A stretch of 38,789 nucleotides of DNA from Acidimicrobiia bacterium (lineage in GTDB: Bacteria; Actinomycetota; Acidimicrobiia; Spongiisociales; UBA5794). The stretch lies in assembly GCA_030066715.1 (NCBI GenBank), contig JASJBC010000042.1, forward strand, positions 1 to 38,789, read 5' to 3'. A program made the translations under genes and the position numbers. Positions 1-7,220 of the stretch are shown in pieces; position 1 is the first letter of the stretch, and every line of letters begins with the position of its first letter. The notes under the pieces were generated by a model, which saw only the letters and a list, made by a program, of their open reading frames with translations, had not been told where the DNA came from and ran no database searches.

Positions 1-1
1 T

Positions 2-436
2 GCGGTGATCTGCCACAACGACGTCTGTATCGAGAACGTTGTCTTCTCCGACGAGACCGTGGTCGGGTTGCTCGACTTCGACTTCGCAGCGCCGGGCAGA
101 CCGGTGTGGGACCTGGCGATGACCGCCCGGTACTGGGTGCCACTCCAGGACCCGATCTCGGCGGCAGCCACCGGACGCGATCACCTCGACCCATTCCGCA
201 GGGTTCGGGTGATGGCGGATGCCTACGGAGCGGACGACGAGATCCGCGAGACCTTCACGACGGTGCTCATGGAGATCGAGGAGGTGGCGCTGCGCTTCGT
301 AACCCAACGAGTGGACCAGGGCATCGAGGCCTTCATCTCCATGTGGAACGACCTGGGCGGCCACGAGAGGCATCGGCGCAAGATGACATGGCTGGCCGAG
401 CACAGATCCCGCATCGACGATGCGCTGGCCGTGTGA
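2..436 (+). CDS. APH-type phosphotransferase, C-terminal fragment (cut by window edge)
   Basis: The reading frame enters from the left edge and ends at a TGA at 434-436, so only about 144 C-terminal residues are visible. It carries the kinase catalytic loop HND followed five residues later by Asn (HNDVCIEN) and then the metal-binding LLDFDFAAPG segment. This is the hallmark of the aminoglycoside phosphotransferase/choline kinase fold (APH family). The following W-D-L-A motif is usual in actinobacterial members. Members transfer ATP phosphate to small hydroxylated molecules; the substrate cannot be read from sequence. The next gene starts 20 bp downstream on the same strand, so co-transcription is likely. 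A similar protein, with APGRRMWDLAW after its own metal motif, lies at 2355-3131, so two members of one subfamily sit within 2.5 kb. The family call is firm, the substrate unknown. Confidence 0.85.
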   Translation, partial: AVICHNDVCIENVVFSDETVVGLLDFDFAAPGRPVWDLAMTARYWVPLQDPISAAATGRDHLDPFRRVRVMADAYGADDEIRETFTTVLMEIEEVALRFVTQRVDQGIEAFISMWNDLGGHERHRRKMTWLAEHRSRIDDALAV

Positions 437-456
437 CCAGGGGCCGAGGAGGAACC

Positions 457-921
457 ATGCCGACTCTGTATTTGCTTTGCGGGTTGCCCGGCTCGGGCAA
501 GTCGGTTCGAGCAAAGGAACTCGAAGCCGCAGGCGAGGGAATCCTCTTGAACGCCGACTCCTGGGTGTGTCACCTCTTTCCCGATGACGCAGAGGCTGCA
601 GCCAGAGACGAGCGCAAGTTCATCGTCCATGATCTCCAGTGGGAACTCACTGAACGGCTGTTGACCGGTGGCAACAGCGTCATCCTCGATTGGGGCTTGT
701 GGAGCCGGGAGGAACGAGATCACTATCGCCGGCTTGCTCGCGAGCTGGGCGCCAGAGTAGAGACCGTCTTCCTCGATGCTCCGCTCGAGACCCTCCAGGA
801 ACGGGTGGCCGAGCGGAACCGCAATCTTCCACCGGGCACTTTCCACATCTCAGCCGAAGAGATGGCCGAATGGGCTGCGGTCTTCGAGCCGCCGACTCCC
901 GACGAGTTGGCAGAGCACTGA
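457..921 (+). CDS. P-loop AAA/kinase-like protein
   Basis: A 154-residue protein starting at an ATG behind a good Shine-Dalgarno (GAGGAGG, 446-452). An N-terminal Walker A, GLPGSGKS, follows a beta-strand (TLYLLC). A Walker-B-like VILDWG comes near residue 72, and an arginine-rich lid region (ERVAERNRN) follows. This is the layout of the small predicted kinases of the AAA_33 type. It is encoded 20 bp behind a phosphotransferase-like gene and probably shares its transcript; two small-molecule kinases together suggest modification of a common class of substrate, which is inference. The annotated frame remains open upstream of the ATG, but the Shine-Dalgarno and the position of the P-loop near the N-terminus favour 457. 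It resembles chloramphenicol phosphotransferase-type and zeta-toxin-type kinases only at the P-loop level, so no substrate is proposed. Confidence 0.8.
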   Translation: MPTLYLLCGLPGSGKSVRAKELEAAGEGILLNADSWVCHLFPDDAEAAARDERKFIVHDLQWELTERLLTGGNSVILDWGLWSREERDHYRRLARELGARVETVFLDAPLETLQERVAERNRNLPPGTFHISAEEMAEWAAVFEPPTPDELAEH

Positions 922-975
922 CTCGTCGCATGAGGCCTTGGCTCTTCGTTTGGGCACGAGACTCCCGACCGGGAT

Positions 976-981
976 TATGTT
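976..981 (+). promoter_or_regulatory. -10 element, probable leaderless start
   Basis: TATGTT ends exactly 6 nt before the ATG at 988, so transcription should begin at or next to the start codon. No Shine-Dalgarno is seen before this ATG. The same spacing recurs at other genes in the window. Confidence 0.5.
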
Positions 982-987
982 TCCGAT

Positions 988-1674
988 ATGACCGAACGCG
1001 TCCGGGTGATGCTCGAGAGCGGTAAGAAGAAGCGTGTGGTGGCGAGCGCCTTTGATTGGCCTGGGTGGGACCGCAGCACCAAGTTGGGTGGCGATGCGCT
1101 GGAGGTGCTGGACTCCTATCGACACCGCTACGCCAAGGTCGCCGAACTTGCCGGCTACGGAGACGAGTTCGGGCGTCTGGGGGATCTCGAAGTGGTCGAG
1201 CAGGTCGAGGGCATCGGAATGACCGACCACTACGGTGTCTCGGGACGGGCCGCGACGGCGGAAGGCAGTCCGATGACGGAAGCCGAACTCGACCGTAAGC
1301 TCGCGCTGCTTCGGGCCTCGTGGGCTACCTTCGACGACACGGCAGCACGCGTGTCCGCCGAGCTTCGCAAAGGTCCGCGAGGAGGCGGCCGGGACAAGGA
1401 CCGAATCATTCGGCACGTGAATGGCTCGGAGATCCACGAGTTCGCGCCGAAGGTCGGTGTGAAGATGCCGTTGGAGACGAGGGACGACCCCAATGCGCTG
1501 CGCGCCTATCGGGACGTCTTCGCCGATGCGATCCGTGAGCACCACGCTCGAACCAAACCGGCACGGTCGTGGGCGTTGCAGTTTCTGATCCGACGCTGTG
1601 CCTGGCACATGCTCGACCACGCCTGGGAGCTCGACGACAGGGACCTGACCGGTGCCCAGCCGGAAATCACATAG
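988..1674 (+). CDS. DinB-like / conserved hypothetical protein
   Basis: A 228-residue soluble protein without signal peptide or membrane segment. The N-terminal motif WPGWDRSTK and the C-terminal stretch WALQFLIRRCAWHMLDHAWELDDRDL resemble the four-helix DinB/YfiT-like fold, where a C-terminal His within a W-H-x-L-x-H helix takes part in metal binding. Known relatives include thiol-dependent transferases and DNA-damage-induced proteins, but many have no assigned role. A central Gly/Arg-rich stretch (RKGPRGGGRDKDR) and a conserved-looking HVNGSEIHEFAPK segment separate the two halves. It stands alone: 66 bp after the P-loop gene, with its own -10 element, and convergent with the VOC gene at 1759-2181. 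The fold assignment is moderate and the function is unknown. Confidence 0.6.
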   Translation: MTERVRVMLESGKKKRVVASAFDWPGWDRSTKLGGDALEVLDSYRHRYAKVAELAGYGDEFGRLGDLEVVEQVEGIGMTDHYGVSGRAATAEGSPMTEAELDRKLALLRASWATFDDTAARVSAELRKGPRGGGRDKDRIIRHVNGSEIHEFAPKVGVKMPLETRDDPNALRAYRDVFADAIREHHARTKPARSWALQFLIRRCAWHMLDHAWELDDRDLTGAQPEIT

Positions 1675-1694
1675 CGGGGAAGGCCCAGCCTCAG

Positions 1695-1732
1695 CTCAGC
1701 GGCCCTGACGTTCCCGCGATCACATGCGTCCT
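1695..1732. repeat. Intergenic repeat copy A (CTCAGC family)
   Basis: Begins CTCAGC and continues with CCCTGACGTTCCCGCGATCA. It lies in the 84-bp gap between two convergent genes. The CTCAGC head and the CCCTGACGTTCCC core match copy H at 9343. The TTCCCGCGATCA part also matches copies E, F and G. Confidence 0.55.
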
Positions 1733-1758
1733 GGTCAGGTTGACGCTCCAGCTTCCGA

Positions 1759-2181
1759 TCACTCGGCCTCGCCGTACGTGGCAAGGAACCGGGCGAGTTG
1801 CTCCTGGCTCGGGTGACCCCACCCGAGGCAGAAGGGGTGACCGGCGGGATCGGCGTAGACGCGGTGTCCGTGGTCGGAATCCGGGTCCGTTGCGTCCTGG
1901 AGGAGTCTGGCGCCGAGGTCCATGGCGCGACGATGCGCTGCTGCCTGGTCCGTCACGTGAAAGTCAACGTGAACTTGTTGTGGTTCTCCGTCGGGCCAAT
2001 CCGGCGGGACGTGGTCCGGTGCACTTTGCACACCGACGAGCCAGTTCCCCTGGCTGTCGATGACGCAGTGGAACCGCGGGTCCTCGTCGACCACGATCCC
2101 GTCCAACATGGCAGCCCAGAATGCGCTCTCCGCTGCTACATCTGCAGCATCGAACACCACCACATGGCGAATCAGGTCCAT
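1759..2181 (-). CDS. VOC-family (glyoxalase-like) protein
   Basis: A 140-residue single-domain protein of the vicinal oxygen chelate superfamily, seen from paired beta-alpha-beta-beta-beta modules. The N-terminal module begins with the strand LIRHVVVFDAADVAAESAFWAAML. The second contains VHVDFHVTD and ends with the typical YADPAGHPFCLGW motif. This 'glyoxalase-like' subfamily is abundant in actinomycetes and mostly uncharacterised; roles range from dioxygenases to antibiotic-binding proteins. Metal ligands cannot be assigned safely. The gene is monocistronic, convergent with 988-1674 and divergent from the phosphotransferase at 2355. The ATG is preceded by TAGCAT on the minus strand with a 6-nt gap, and no Shine-Dalgarno is visible, so it is probably leaderless. 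Confidence 0.85.
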   Translation of the reverse strand: MDLIRHVVVFDAADVAAESAFWAAMLDGIVVDEDPRFHCVIDSQGNWLVGVQSAPDHVPPDWPDGEPQQVHVDFHVTDQAAAHRRAMDLGARLLQDATDPDSDHGHRVYADPAGHPFCLGWGHPSQEQLARFLATYGEAE

Positions 2182-2187
2182 GGCGGA

Positions 2188-2193
2188 ATGCTA
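2188..2193 (-). promoter_or_regulatory. -10 element of the VOC gene, probable leaderless start
   Basis: On the minus strand TAGCAT is followed by 6 nt and then the ATG at 2181. This spacing puts +1 at the start codon. Confidence 0.45.
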
Positions 2194-2342
2194 CAGGTAC
2201 CGAGGCAAGCGAGCCCCACTCGATGCGGACCCTCACCGCTGAATGGTTAGCGACCGCACTCGATGCTCCAGCACGTGTCGGCGCCTCCGAGGGCGGCCGC
2301 GTCCACGCTCCCTCGAGCGCAGCCGAGAATCCCGCTTGGGGC

Positions 2343-2348
2343 GATAAT
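2343..2348 (+). promoter_or_regulatory. -10 element of the phosphotransferase gene, probable leaderless start
   Basis: GATAAT is followed by 6 nt and then the ATG at 2355. No clear -35 is seen 16-18 bp upstream, and no Shine-Dalgarno precedes the ATG. Confidence 0.45.
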
Positions 2349-2354
2349 CGACAC

Positions 2355-3131
2355 ATGAGCGAACACGAGCAGGCGCTGGAGGGCGGGAACCTCAATCCCG
2401 GAGTGGTTCGAGTGGGTGACACCGTGCGGCGCAGTGCCGGCTCGTGGACCCCGGCGGTTCACGATCTGTTGCAGCACCTCGCGGACCGGTCCTATCCGGC
2501 ACCACGACCTCTGGGCATCGACGACGATGGGCGAGAGGTCCTCACGTTCATCCCAGGTGAGTGCGTCCACCCAGACAACCTGGATATGTTGCAGACCGAC
2601 TCATCGATGCGTCGCGTCGGCCGCCTCATCACCGAGTATCACCGTGCCCAAACTGGCTACGTCAGCCCACCCGACGCCCTGTGGCGAAAGGACGGCCAGG
2701 ACCCAACAGGATCAACCGAAGTGATCGCCCACAATGACCTCGCTCCGTGGAATCTGATCTCGGGGCCAACCGGATGGGTGTTCATCGATTGGGATCTTGC
2801 CGCTCCCGGACGCCGGATGTGGGACCTTGCCTGGGCACTGCACAGCTTCGTAGGTCTATGGCCCGATTCCCCCATCGCTCACGACGACACAGTTCGCCGC
2901 ATCGCTGCATTCTGTGACGGAGCCGCGATCGACCATTCCGACCGTCCCCGCCTTCTCGACGTTGTGGTTGAGCGAACCCGCCATCACAGCCTCATGCTTC
3001 GCTCGCGGGCTCGAGAAGGCGACGCCGAGTATCAGCGCCTGGTGGACGATGGCCACGCCCACGCTTGGGAGCAAGGATCGAATCACGTAGCCGCCAACCG
3101 TGATCGCTGGGCATCGGCGCTCCGAGCCTGA
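2355..3131 (+). CDS. APH-type phosphotransferase
   Basis: A 258-residue member of the aminoglycoside phosphotransferase/choline kinase-like family, complete in the window. The catalytic loop is HNDLAPWN near residue 130-140: the base is the Asp, and the Asn binds metal. It is followed by VFIDWDLAAPG, the DFG-equivalent metal site, and then MWDLAW. The N-terminal lobe is short, with GNLNPGVVRVGDTVRR forming the nucleotide-binding strands, and VLTFIPG is the hinge. This architecture is common in actinobacterial phosphotransferases of unknown substrate; resistance to an antibiotic should not be assumed. It is a second copy of the type found at the left edge (2-436). The start is the ATG 6 nt after a GATAAT element; longer in-frame extensions upstream lack family similarity. 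Confidence 0.85.
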   Translation: MSEHEQALEGGNLNPGVVRVGDTVRRSAGSWTPAVHDLLQHLADRSYPAPRPLGIDDDGREVLTFIPGECVHPDNLDMLQTDSSMRRVGRLITEYHRAQTGYVSPPDALWRKDGQDPTGSTEVIAHNDLAPWNLISGPTGWVFIDWDLAAPGRRMWDLAWALHSFVGLWPDSPIAHDDTVRRIAAFCDGAAIDHSDRPRLLDVVVERTRHHSLMLRSRAREGDAEYQRLVDDGHAHAWEQGSNHVAANRDRWASALRA

Positions 3132-3271
3132 CAGGGGCCCGGGATCACCAAGGCTGTGACCGTCAGGCCGGGTTGCGAGTGCCGGTCAGCCGCGCGCCTG
3201 GGGTTGATACCCCATGCGCACCGTGGGCAGCAACGTGCACGCTGGGGGCATGGCGCATCAGGAGGTCTCTG

Positions 3272-3811
3272 ATGACAGAGCAGCATCAAGCATGCGAGCA
3301 GCGCGAACGTCCAATCAATGTCGATTCCGAATACCGCAACGACCGCACGTTCCTCGGGGATGGTCCGGAAGCCCAGCGATTCATGGTGGCGATAATGGTC
3401 CTCGTCACAATCATCTGGTTGGCCAATGTTGTGTGGTTCGTCGACAGTGCGAGCCACGGCGCAGGACTCCCCTACGAGACGTGGTGGCAGCATTGGCTCT
3501 TGATAGCGTTTGCCGCAATACCCGTGTACGCCGCCATCGGGCAACTGCACAGGCAAACCCGATCTACCCAGAGCAGATTCCTGCGCGTTGTCGTGTTTCT
3601 CGTGCCACCCATCGCCGCAGTCCATCTCATCGGGATCGCGGGCAAATGTGTGAGCCTGAATGGGCTCGCTTCCTACTCCTGCTCTCCCGTTGGGTGCGGG
3701 TGTCCGGAGAATGCCTCGTTTCTTGGATGGGCAGGTCTCTATGTGGGATTCGCTGTACTTGTGGTCACCACGGTGTACATCCTGCTGGCTGATCGTGCCC
3801 GCTTGCGCTAG
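3272..3811 (+). CDS. Hypothetical four-helix membrane protein with cysteine-rich loop
   Basis: A 179-residue protein starting at the ATG 5 nt after a perfect AGGAGGT Shine-Dalgarno (3260-3266), one of the strongest in the window. After a hydrophilic N-terminus of about 38 residues come four predicted membrane helices: FMVAIMVLVTIIWLANVVWF, WLLIAFAAIPVYAAI, VVVFLVPPIAAVHLIGIAG and GWAGLYVGFAVLVVTTVYI. Between helices 3 and 4 is a loop with four cysteines within about 20 residues (GKC...YSCSPVGCGCPEN), which suggests disulphides or metal binding on the outer face. I do not recognise the family. It stands alone on the plus strand, 140 bp after the phosphotransferase gene and before repeat copy B. 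The frame is open further upstream, but the Shine-Dalgarno decides the start. Confidence 0.7.
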   Translation: MTEQHQACEQRERPINVDSEYRNDRTFLGDGPEAQRFMVAIMVLVTIIWLANVVWFVDSASHGAGLPYETWWQHWLLIAFAAIPVYAAIGQLHRQTRSTQSRFLRVVVFLVPPIAAVHLIGIAGKCVSLNGLASYSCSPVGCGCPENASFLGWAGLYVGFAVLVVTTVYILLADRARLR

Positions 3812-3885
3812 GTAGAGAGTCAGCGACACCCACCTCCGAGTAGCTCCCGGTGGAGCCCGGGACGATCATTCTCGGTGAGGGGCGC

Positions 3886-3945
3886 CTCAGCACCATGTCT
3901 CAAACCTTCCCGCAATTGGGTTCTCGGTCGATGTAGCTGCTCGAG
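3886..3945. repeat. Intergenic repeat copy B (CTCAGC family)
   Basis: Begins CTCAGCACC and then carries TCAAACCTTCCCGC, with GGTTCTCG about 12 nt further on and GTAGCTGC near the end. It aligns with copies E, F and G over about 58 bp with scattered differences. The AACC/GGTT inner pairing is kept. It lies upstream of the ArsR promoter. Confidence 0.65.
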
Positions 3946-4067
3946 CGGCGCAACGTTCGGGATTCGAGGCGGACGAGTGTTCAGGGACACCGACCGCCGG
4001 CGCCCTTCGGGAACAGATCGCCGGATCGGTGACGCCATGCCTCGGTTGGCACTCATTGCCGAAAGAG

Positions 4068-4097
4068 TTGACATTTAACAAGTCTGTGAACTATTCT
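4068..4097 (+). promoter_or_regulatory. Sigma-70-type promoter of the ArsR operon, leaderless
   Basis: A perfect -35 TTGACA (4068-4073), an 18-bp spacer and a -10 TATTCT (4092-4097). The -10 ends 6 nt before the ATG at 4104, so the mRNA should start at the start codon. This is the best vegetative promoter seen in the accessory region. An ArsR repressor could act here, but no clear operator dyad is visible in the spacer. Confidence 0.75.
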
Positions 4098-4103
4098 CTC
4101 CGA

Positions 4104-4418
4104 ATGGATGTGTTTGATGCGCTGGCTGACCCGACCCGTCGTCGCGTGGTCCAGCTGCTTGGGGAGCGACGGCATCGCGCCGGGGAGCTCGCCGACGCGA
4201 CGGGCATGTCTCCGGCGGCGATGAGCCGACATCTGAAGGTCCTCCTCGCCGCGGGGATGATCGAGGACGAGCGCGTTCCCGAGGATGCTCGCATCCGAAT
4301 GTTCAAGCTGCAGCCGGAATCACTGGTCGCCGTTCAGGCGTTTCTCGATCAGCTGCAGGCCGAGTGGCGGACCCAGCTCGGGTCATTCAAGCGACATGTG
4401 GAGGCCAAGACCCGATGA
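4104..4418 (+). CDS. ArsR/SmtB-family HTH transcriptional regulator
   Basis: A 104-residue winged-helix repressor-type protein. MDVFDALADPTRRRVVQLL is the classic start of the ArsR fold, and the recognition helix region is MSPAAMSRHLKVLLAAGMIEDERV. The wing and a C-terminal dimerisation helix (VAVQAFLDQLQAEW) follow. There is no Cys metal site, which fits the subgroup that controls an adjacent AHSA1/SRPBCC gene rather than metal resistance. The stop overlaps the next ATG (ATGA, 4415-4418), so the two proteins are translationally coupled and probably regulated together. The start is at an ATG directly behind a strong promoter, so the protein should be made from a leaderless mRNA. Autoregulation is the usual mode for the family; it is inferred here. 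Confidence 0.93.
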   Translation: MDVFDALADPTRRRVVQLLGERRHRAGELADATGMSPAAMSRHLKVLLAAGMIEDERVPEDARIRMFKLQPESLVAVQAFLDQLQAEWRTQLGSFKRHVEAKTR

Positions 4419-5206
4419 CATCCATGACCGAGTCGATAGACGTAGACACCGACCCATTGACTGCCTTCACAGTCTTCAGCGACGAGTTCGACCAGTGGTG
4501 GGGGCGAGGCCCCATTGACGCCTACGACACGTGGCGGCTCGTCGGGCGTCGCATCGAGGGCCGTGTCGGGGGACGGTTGGTGGAGGACTATGGCGACGAG
4601 GAACGCGTCATGGGCACCATCACGATCTGGGAACCGGGCGCTCGCTTGGCGTGGACAACCCGCAATGGCGTGACGATCGACATCACGTTCGAGGTGCACG
4701 GCTCCGGCACGCGGGTGCGCGTGACGGGCACCGTCCCCGACGGTGTCGACGGCACCGCCGACCTGTCGATGGTTCGCATGGCACCGCAGTGGTTCCCGCG
4801 CTACCTCCACGGCAAAGCCCGCGGGGCCTCGATCCCAGACTACGGCCGGATGCACCTCGTTCTGCGGTCCGCCTCCCCCGCCTCTACCGCCCGCTGGCTG
4901 GTCGACGTGTTCCAGCTCGAACCCACCGCTGACCTTCCCGATCAGTACGATGACCCCAACGACACATGGATCGAATTCCGTGTCGGAAACAGCTTCATCG
5001 TTCTGTGGGGCGGCGGCGGCACGATCGGCACGGATTCGCCGTTCATCTACGTCGATGACCTCGATGCGCACCTCGAGCAGGCCGAGGCAGCCGGCGCAAG
5101 GATCATCACCCCGGTCACCGAGCACGGCTTCCGCTCCTACACGGCCGCGGACTGCGAAGGGCGACACTGGGTCTTTGCGCAAAGCGGTCCCCGCCTCGGT
5201 CGCTGA
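4415..5206 (+). CDS. AHSA1/SRPBCC domain fused to a VOC domain
   Basis: A 263-residue two-domain protein. Residues about 1-145 form an Aha1-C-terminal-like SRPBCC domain: ESIDVDTDPLTAFTVFSDEFDQWW at the front, then GGRLVEDYGDEERVMGTITIWEPGARLAWTW-like strands and the C-terminal helix ending in WFPRYL. Residues about 150-260 form a VOC module: MHLVLRSASPASTARWLVDVFQLE, SPFIYVDDLDAHLEQAEAAGA, and YTAADCEGRHWVFAQ. The two domains are more often separate proteins. Genes for ArsR plus an AHSA1-domain protein are a common pair in actinomycetes; here the partner has gained a second ligand-binding domain. It is translated from an overlapping ATGA start, so it depends on the ArsR transcript. The ligand is unknown. 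A hydrophobic small molecule would suit SRPBCC folds, but that is inference. Confidence 0.88.
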   Translation: MTSMTESIDVDTDPLTAFTVFSDEFDQWWGRGPIDAYDTWRLVGRRIEGRVGGRLVEDYGDEERVMGTITIWEPGARLAWTTRNGVTIDITFEVHGSGTRVRVTGTVPDGVDGTADLSMVRMAPQWFPRYLHGKARGASIPDYGRMHLVLRSASPASTARWLVDVFQLEPTADLPDQYDDPNDTWIEFRVGNSFIVLWGGGGTIGTDSPFIYVDDLDAHLEQAEAAGARIITPVTEHGFRSYTAADCEGRHWVFAQSGPRLGR

Positions 5207-5300
5207 CGCGTCGCCCGCGCCGAGAGCCACAGATCGACAGCTCTGGTGGCACGACGAGCGCACCCGACCTACGGCACCTCACGACCGCCGGGAACCGCAA

Positions 5301-5413
5301 GTCGGCGTGCGGTTACATCCGCGCACCCTCAGCGCCGTGGATTTGGCCTACCCGACATTGTTTTCCAGCTCGAGGTAGCGGTCTAGTTTGGCCGACCGGC
5401 TCGCGATTGCCGG
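5301..5413. repeat. Intergenic repeat copy C (long subtype, pairs with copy D)
   Basis: A 113-bp element between two convergent genes. It contains CGGTTACATCC, then CTCAGCGCCGTGGATTTGGC, CTACCCGACATTGT, TCGAGGTAGCGGTCTAG and GATTGCCGG in that order. It aligns without gaps to copy D (6847-6959), with differences scattered along its length. The CTCAGC head and the CGAGGT...CTAG tail link it to the shorter copies. Confidence 0.75.
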
Positions 5414-5433
5414 TTGTGTGTGGGCATGGTCGT

Positions 5434-6774
5434 CTATATGACGAGTGCGAGTAGGCCGAAAGTGATCACGGTCGCGACGATGACTCCGGGAAAGACAAGA
5501 TGGGCGGTCCGCGACTGCCGGCTGTTGAGGCGTTGAGCAAGGATCAGAACGGCGGTAGTCGCTCCGAGGTACAGGATCAGAATTAGGTAGCCGGTCGCGC
5601 GATCAGAACCGCGCATCTCGTTGTTCAGGCCACTTGATGTTCCGACAACAAACATGATTCCGAGGAAGAAGGCAAGCGCGAGGCCCGCCGAGACAATGGC
5701 CTCACTGCGGAACAACCTGCCCGATCCGCCCCGTGGGGCGTCATGAGACACAACGTTGTGCGCCGCACGTCGCACATGGCGAGCGTTCGCGGCAAGCACT
5801 ACAACGAGCGTCCCAAACACCGCCAACGCGAAGAGGGCGTATCCGATCGGGCTGAACAGCGGGGTCCGATACTCGGGCAGGTACCCGTCCATCAACGGAT
5901 AGAACGCCTCCTCGTACTCGTCGAGGTCGATGTCAATCGTTGCGTTGAACGCCTCCTGGAAAGACGCGCCGTTCCCCATTGCCAGGAACAGATCCCTGGC
6001 GTCATTGAGGGTGCTCGAAGCCCCGTCAGCGTCCAACAGGTACTCCGTGGCCAGTTGGTACATCGGGTAGTTGAAGTTGAAGCCCGCCCCCGGCACCGTC
6101 ACCTGTGAGTCGCGTTTGAACGAGACGGGGCTTACCTCGCCGTACTCTGCGGTGAGGCCATTCATCTGATGAAGACTCCTGACCGCTCCTCCCGCTGTTC
6201 CTCCCACGACCGCTTCCGCAAGTCCCTCGCTGAACCACACATCGGTCATCTCGGGATCGCCTCCATCGCGACCCTTCAGCAGGGATTCGAGCACATGCAC
6301 CAGCTCGTGCTCGAGAACCGGCCCGTAGTAGTCCACATCAGTCGGCCGTTGAGGATGATCGGGAGACCACATGACGACCCCCGCGTAGTAGGCGCGCATC
6401 CCCCAATCCTGTGGGTAGTAGTCGCGGTAGGCGTAGATGTGAACCTTGTCCTGGCTATCAGGCATTCGCAACATCGAAGCGTCCACAGAGAACTCGTCGA
6501 GCAGGCCCGCCCAAAGACCCTCGGCGACCTCAGCGACCTCGCGTCGAGCATCGGGACTCGACCGGTCGCCGTACACCACGAACGTGGAACTCTCAACAGG
6601 GTGACCATCGTGAGGCCACTCCACGCGTGAATACCACGAACCCTCGTCGACCATGGCTTCGGAATCTCCGGTACCCGACGCCGAAGCAAACGATGCCGAC
6701 GCAAAGAGCCAGCCGAGACCGATCACCACCAACAACAGAAGCAACGAACGCCTCATGCCACCGAGATCTTTCAC
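5434..6774 (-). CDS. Membrane-anchored HExxH zinc peptidase-like protein
   Basis: A 446-residue secreted/membrane protein. An N-terminal signal segment (LLLLLVVIGLGWLFASASFA, residues 11-30) leads to an extracellular domain. That domain carries HELVH (residues 156-160) and FSEGLAE with Glu183, 23 residues after the second His. This is the gluzincin arrangement (two His plus a downstream Glu) seen in peptidase MA-like proteins. Residues about 310-446 hold four predicted helices separated by short loops, ending with FPGVIVATVITFGLLALVI. Activity is likely but unproven, and the substrate is unknown. The start is a GTG at 6774; an internal ATG six codons on (6756) would give a shorter, more typical signal peptide. 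Immediately upstream is a perfect 7-bp-arm palindrome (6783-6799), a candidate operator. The gene stands alone between two long-subtype repeats. Confidence 0.75.
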   Translation of the reverse strand: MKDLGGMRRSLLLLLVVIGLGWLFASASFASASGTGDSEAMVDEGSWYSRVEWPHDGHPVESSTFVVYGDRSSPDARREVAEVAEGLWAGLLDEFSVDASMLRMPDSQDKVHIYAYRDYYPQDWGMRAYYAGVVMWSPDHPQRPTDVDYYGPVLEHELVHVLESLLKGRDGGDPEMTDVWFSEGLAEAVVGGTAGGAVRSLHQMNGLTAEYGEVSPVSFKRDSQVTVPGAGFNFNYPMYQLATEYLLDADGASSTLNDARDLFLAMGNGASFQEAFNATIDIDLDEYEEAFYPLMDGYLPEYRTPLFSPIGYALFALAVFGTLVVVLAANARHVRRAAHNVVSHDAPRGGSGRLFRSEAIVSAGLALAFFLGIMFVVGTSSGLNNEMRGSDRATGYLILILYLGATTAVLILAQRLNSRQSRTAHLVFPGVIVATVITFGLLALVI

Positions 6775-6782
6775 GCGTCCTT

Positions 6783-6799
6783 AGGACATCTTATGTCCT
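6783..6799. promoter_or_regulatory. Perfect palindrome upstream of the HExxH gene
   Basis: AGGACAT, 3 nt, ATGTCCT: a perfect dyad 8 bp before the GTG at 6774 of the minus-strand peptidase gene. It could be a repressor operator or an mRNA hairpin covering the ribosome-binding region, since AAGGA lies just inside. No regulator gene is adjacent. Confidence 0.5.
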
Positions 6800-7208
6800 G
6801 GCCTCAACCGCGCCCAACCCCCTCAGGAACCAGCCCACATAGGCACGTAGGGGAGCGGTTACGTCGATAACCACTCAGCACCGTGGATTTGACCTACCCG
6901 ACATTGTCTTCCAGGTCGAGGTGGCTGCCTAGGCAGGCCGAACCACTCGAGATTGCTGGCGATCGGACGGGTGGGGGTCCTCGATATCGCTCTACGGGTT
7001 GGGTGATACGTGCGGGTGCGGTATCTCGCAGGAGTAGGGCGGTGGTCCCCTATTCCCTGCCAACAGCTCCGCGTCGGTACTGTTGCGGATGCGATATCCC
7101 GACATACCTTGGCCTTCGTTTCGGACAGCGCTCAGAGCGGTACGGGATCGTTTGGGGCTTGGCTGACAGAGCCTCACGCTCCCTACTTCCTAGTGTTCAT
7201 CGGCTTGC
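6800..7208. other. Intergenic region with repeat copy D and no convincing gene
   Basis: Between the GTG of the peptidase gene and the small gene at 7221 I find only repeat copy D (6847-6959) plus sequence without a credible reading frame. Open frames here are short and cysteine/arginine-rich with no family resemblance, and they run through the repeat. Confidence 0.6.
6847..6959. repeat. Intergenic repeat copy D (long subtype, pairs with copy C)
   Basis: 113 bp, co-linear with copy C. Near its start is a small perfect dyad, GGTTA-cgtcga-TAACC (6857-6872), which also occurs in copy E. CTCAGCACC (6874) and AGGTCGAGGTGGCTG can pair as an imperfect stem. It lies upstream of the small gene at 7221. 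Confidence 0.75.
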
Positions 7209-7214
7209 TAGCCT
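7209..7214 (+). promoter_or_regulatory. Extended -10 element of the 57-residue gene, probable leaderless start
   Basis: TGC followed by TAGCCT, then 6 nt, then ATG at 7221. The extended -10 (TGN) and the spacing match other genes in the window. Confidence 0.45.
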
Positions 7215-7220
7215 CGGTGC

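Noticed and set aside
2355-3131. Antibiotic-resistance aminoglycoside phosphotransferase
   Set aside because: Only generic family motifs are seen; the subfamily is common in actinomycetes without known resistance.
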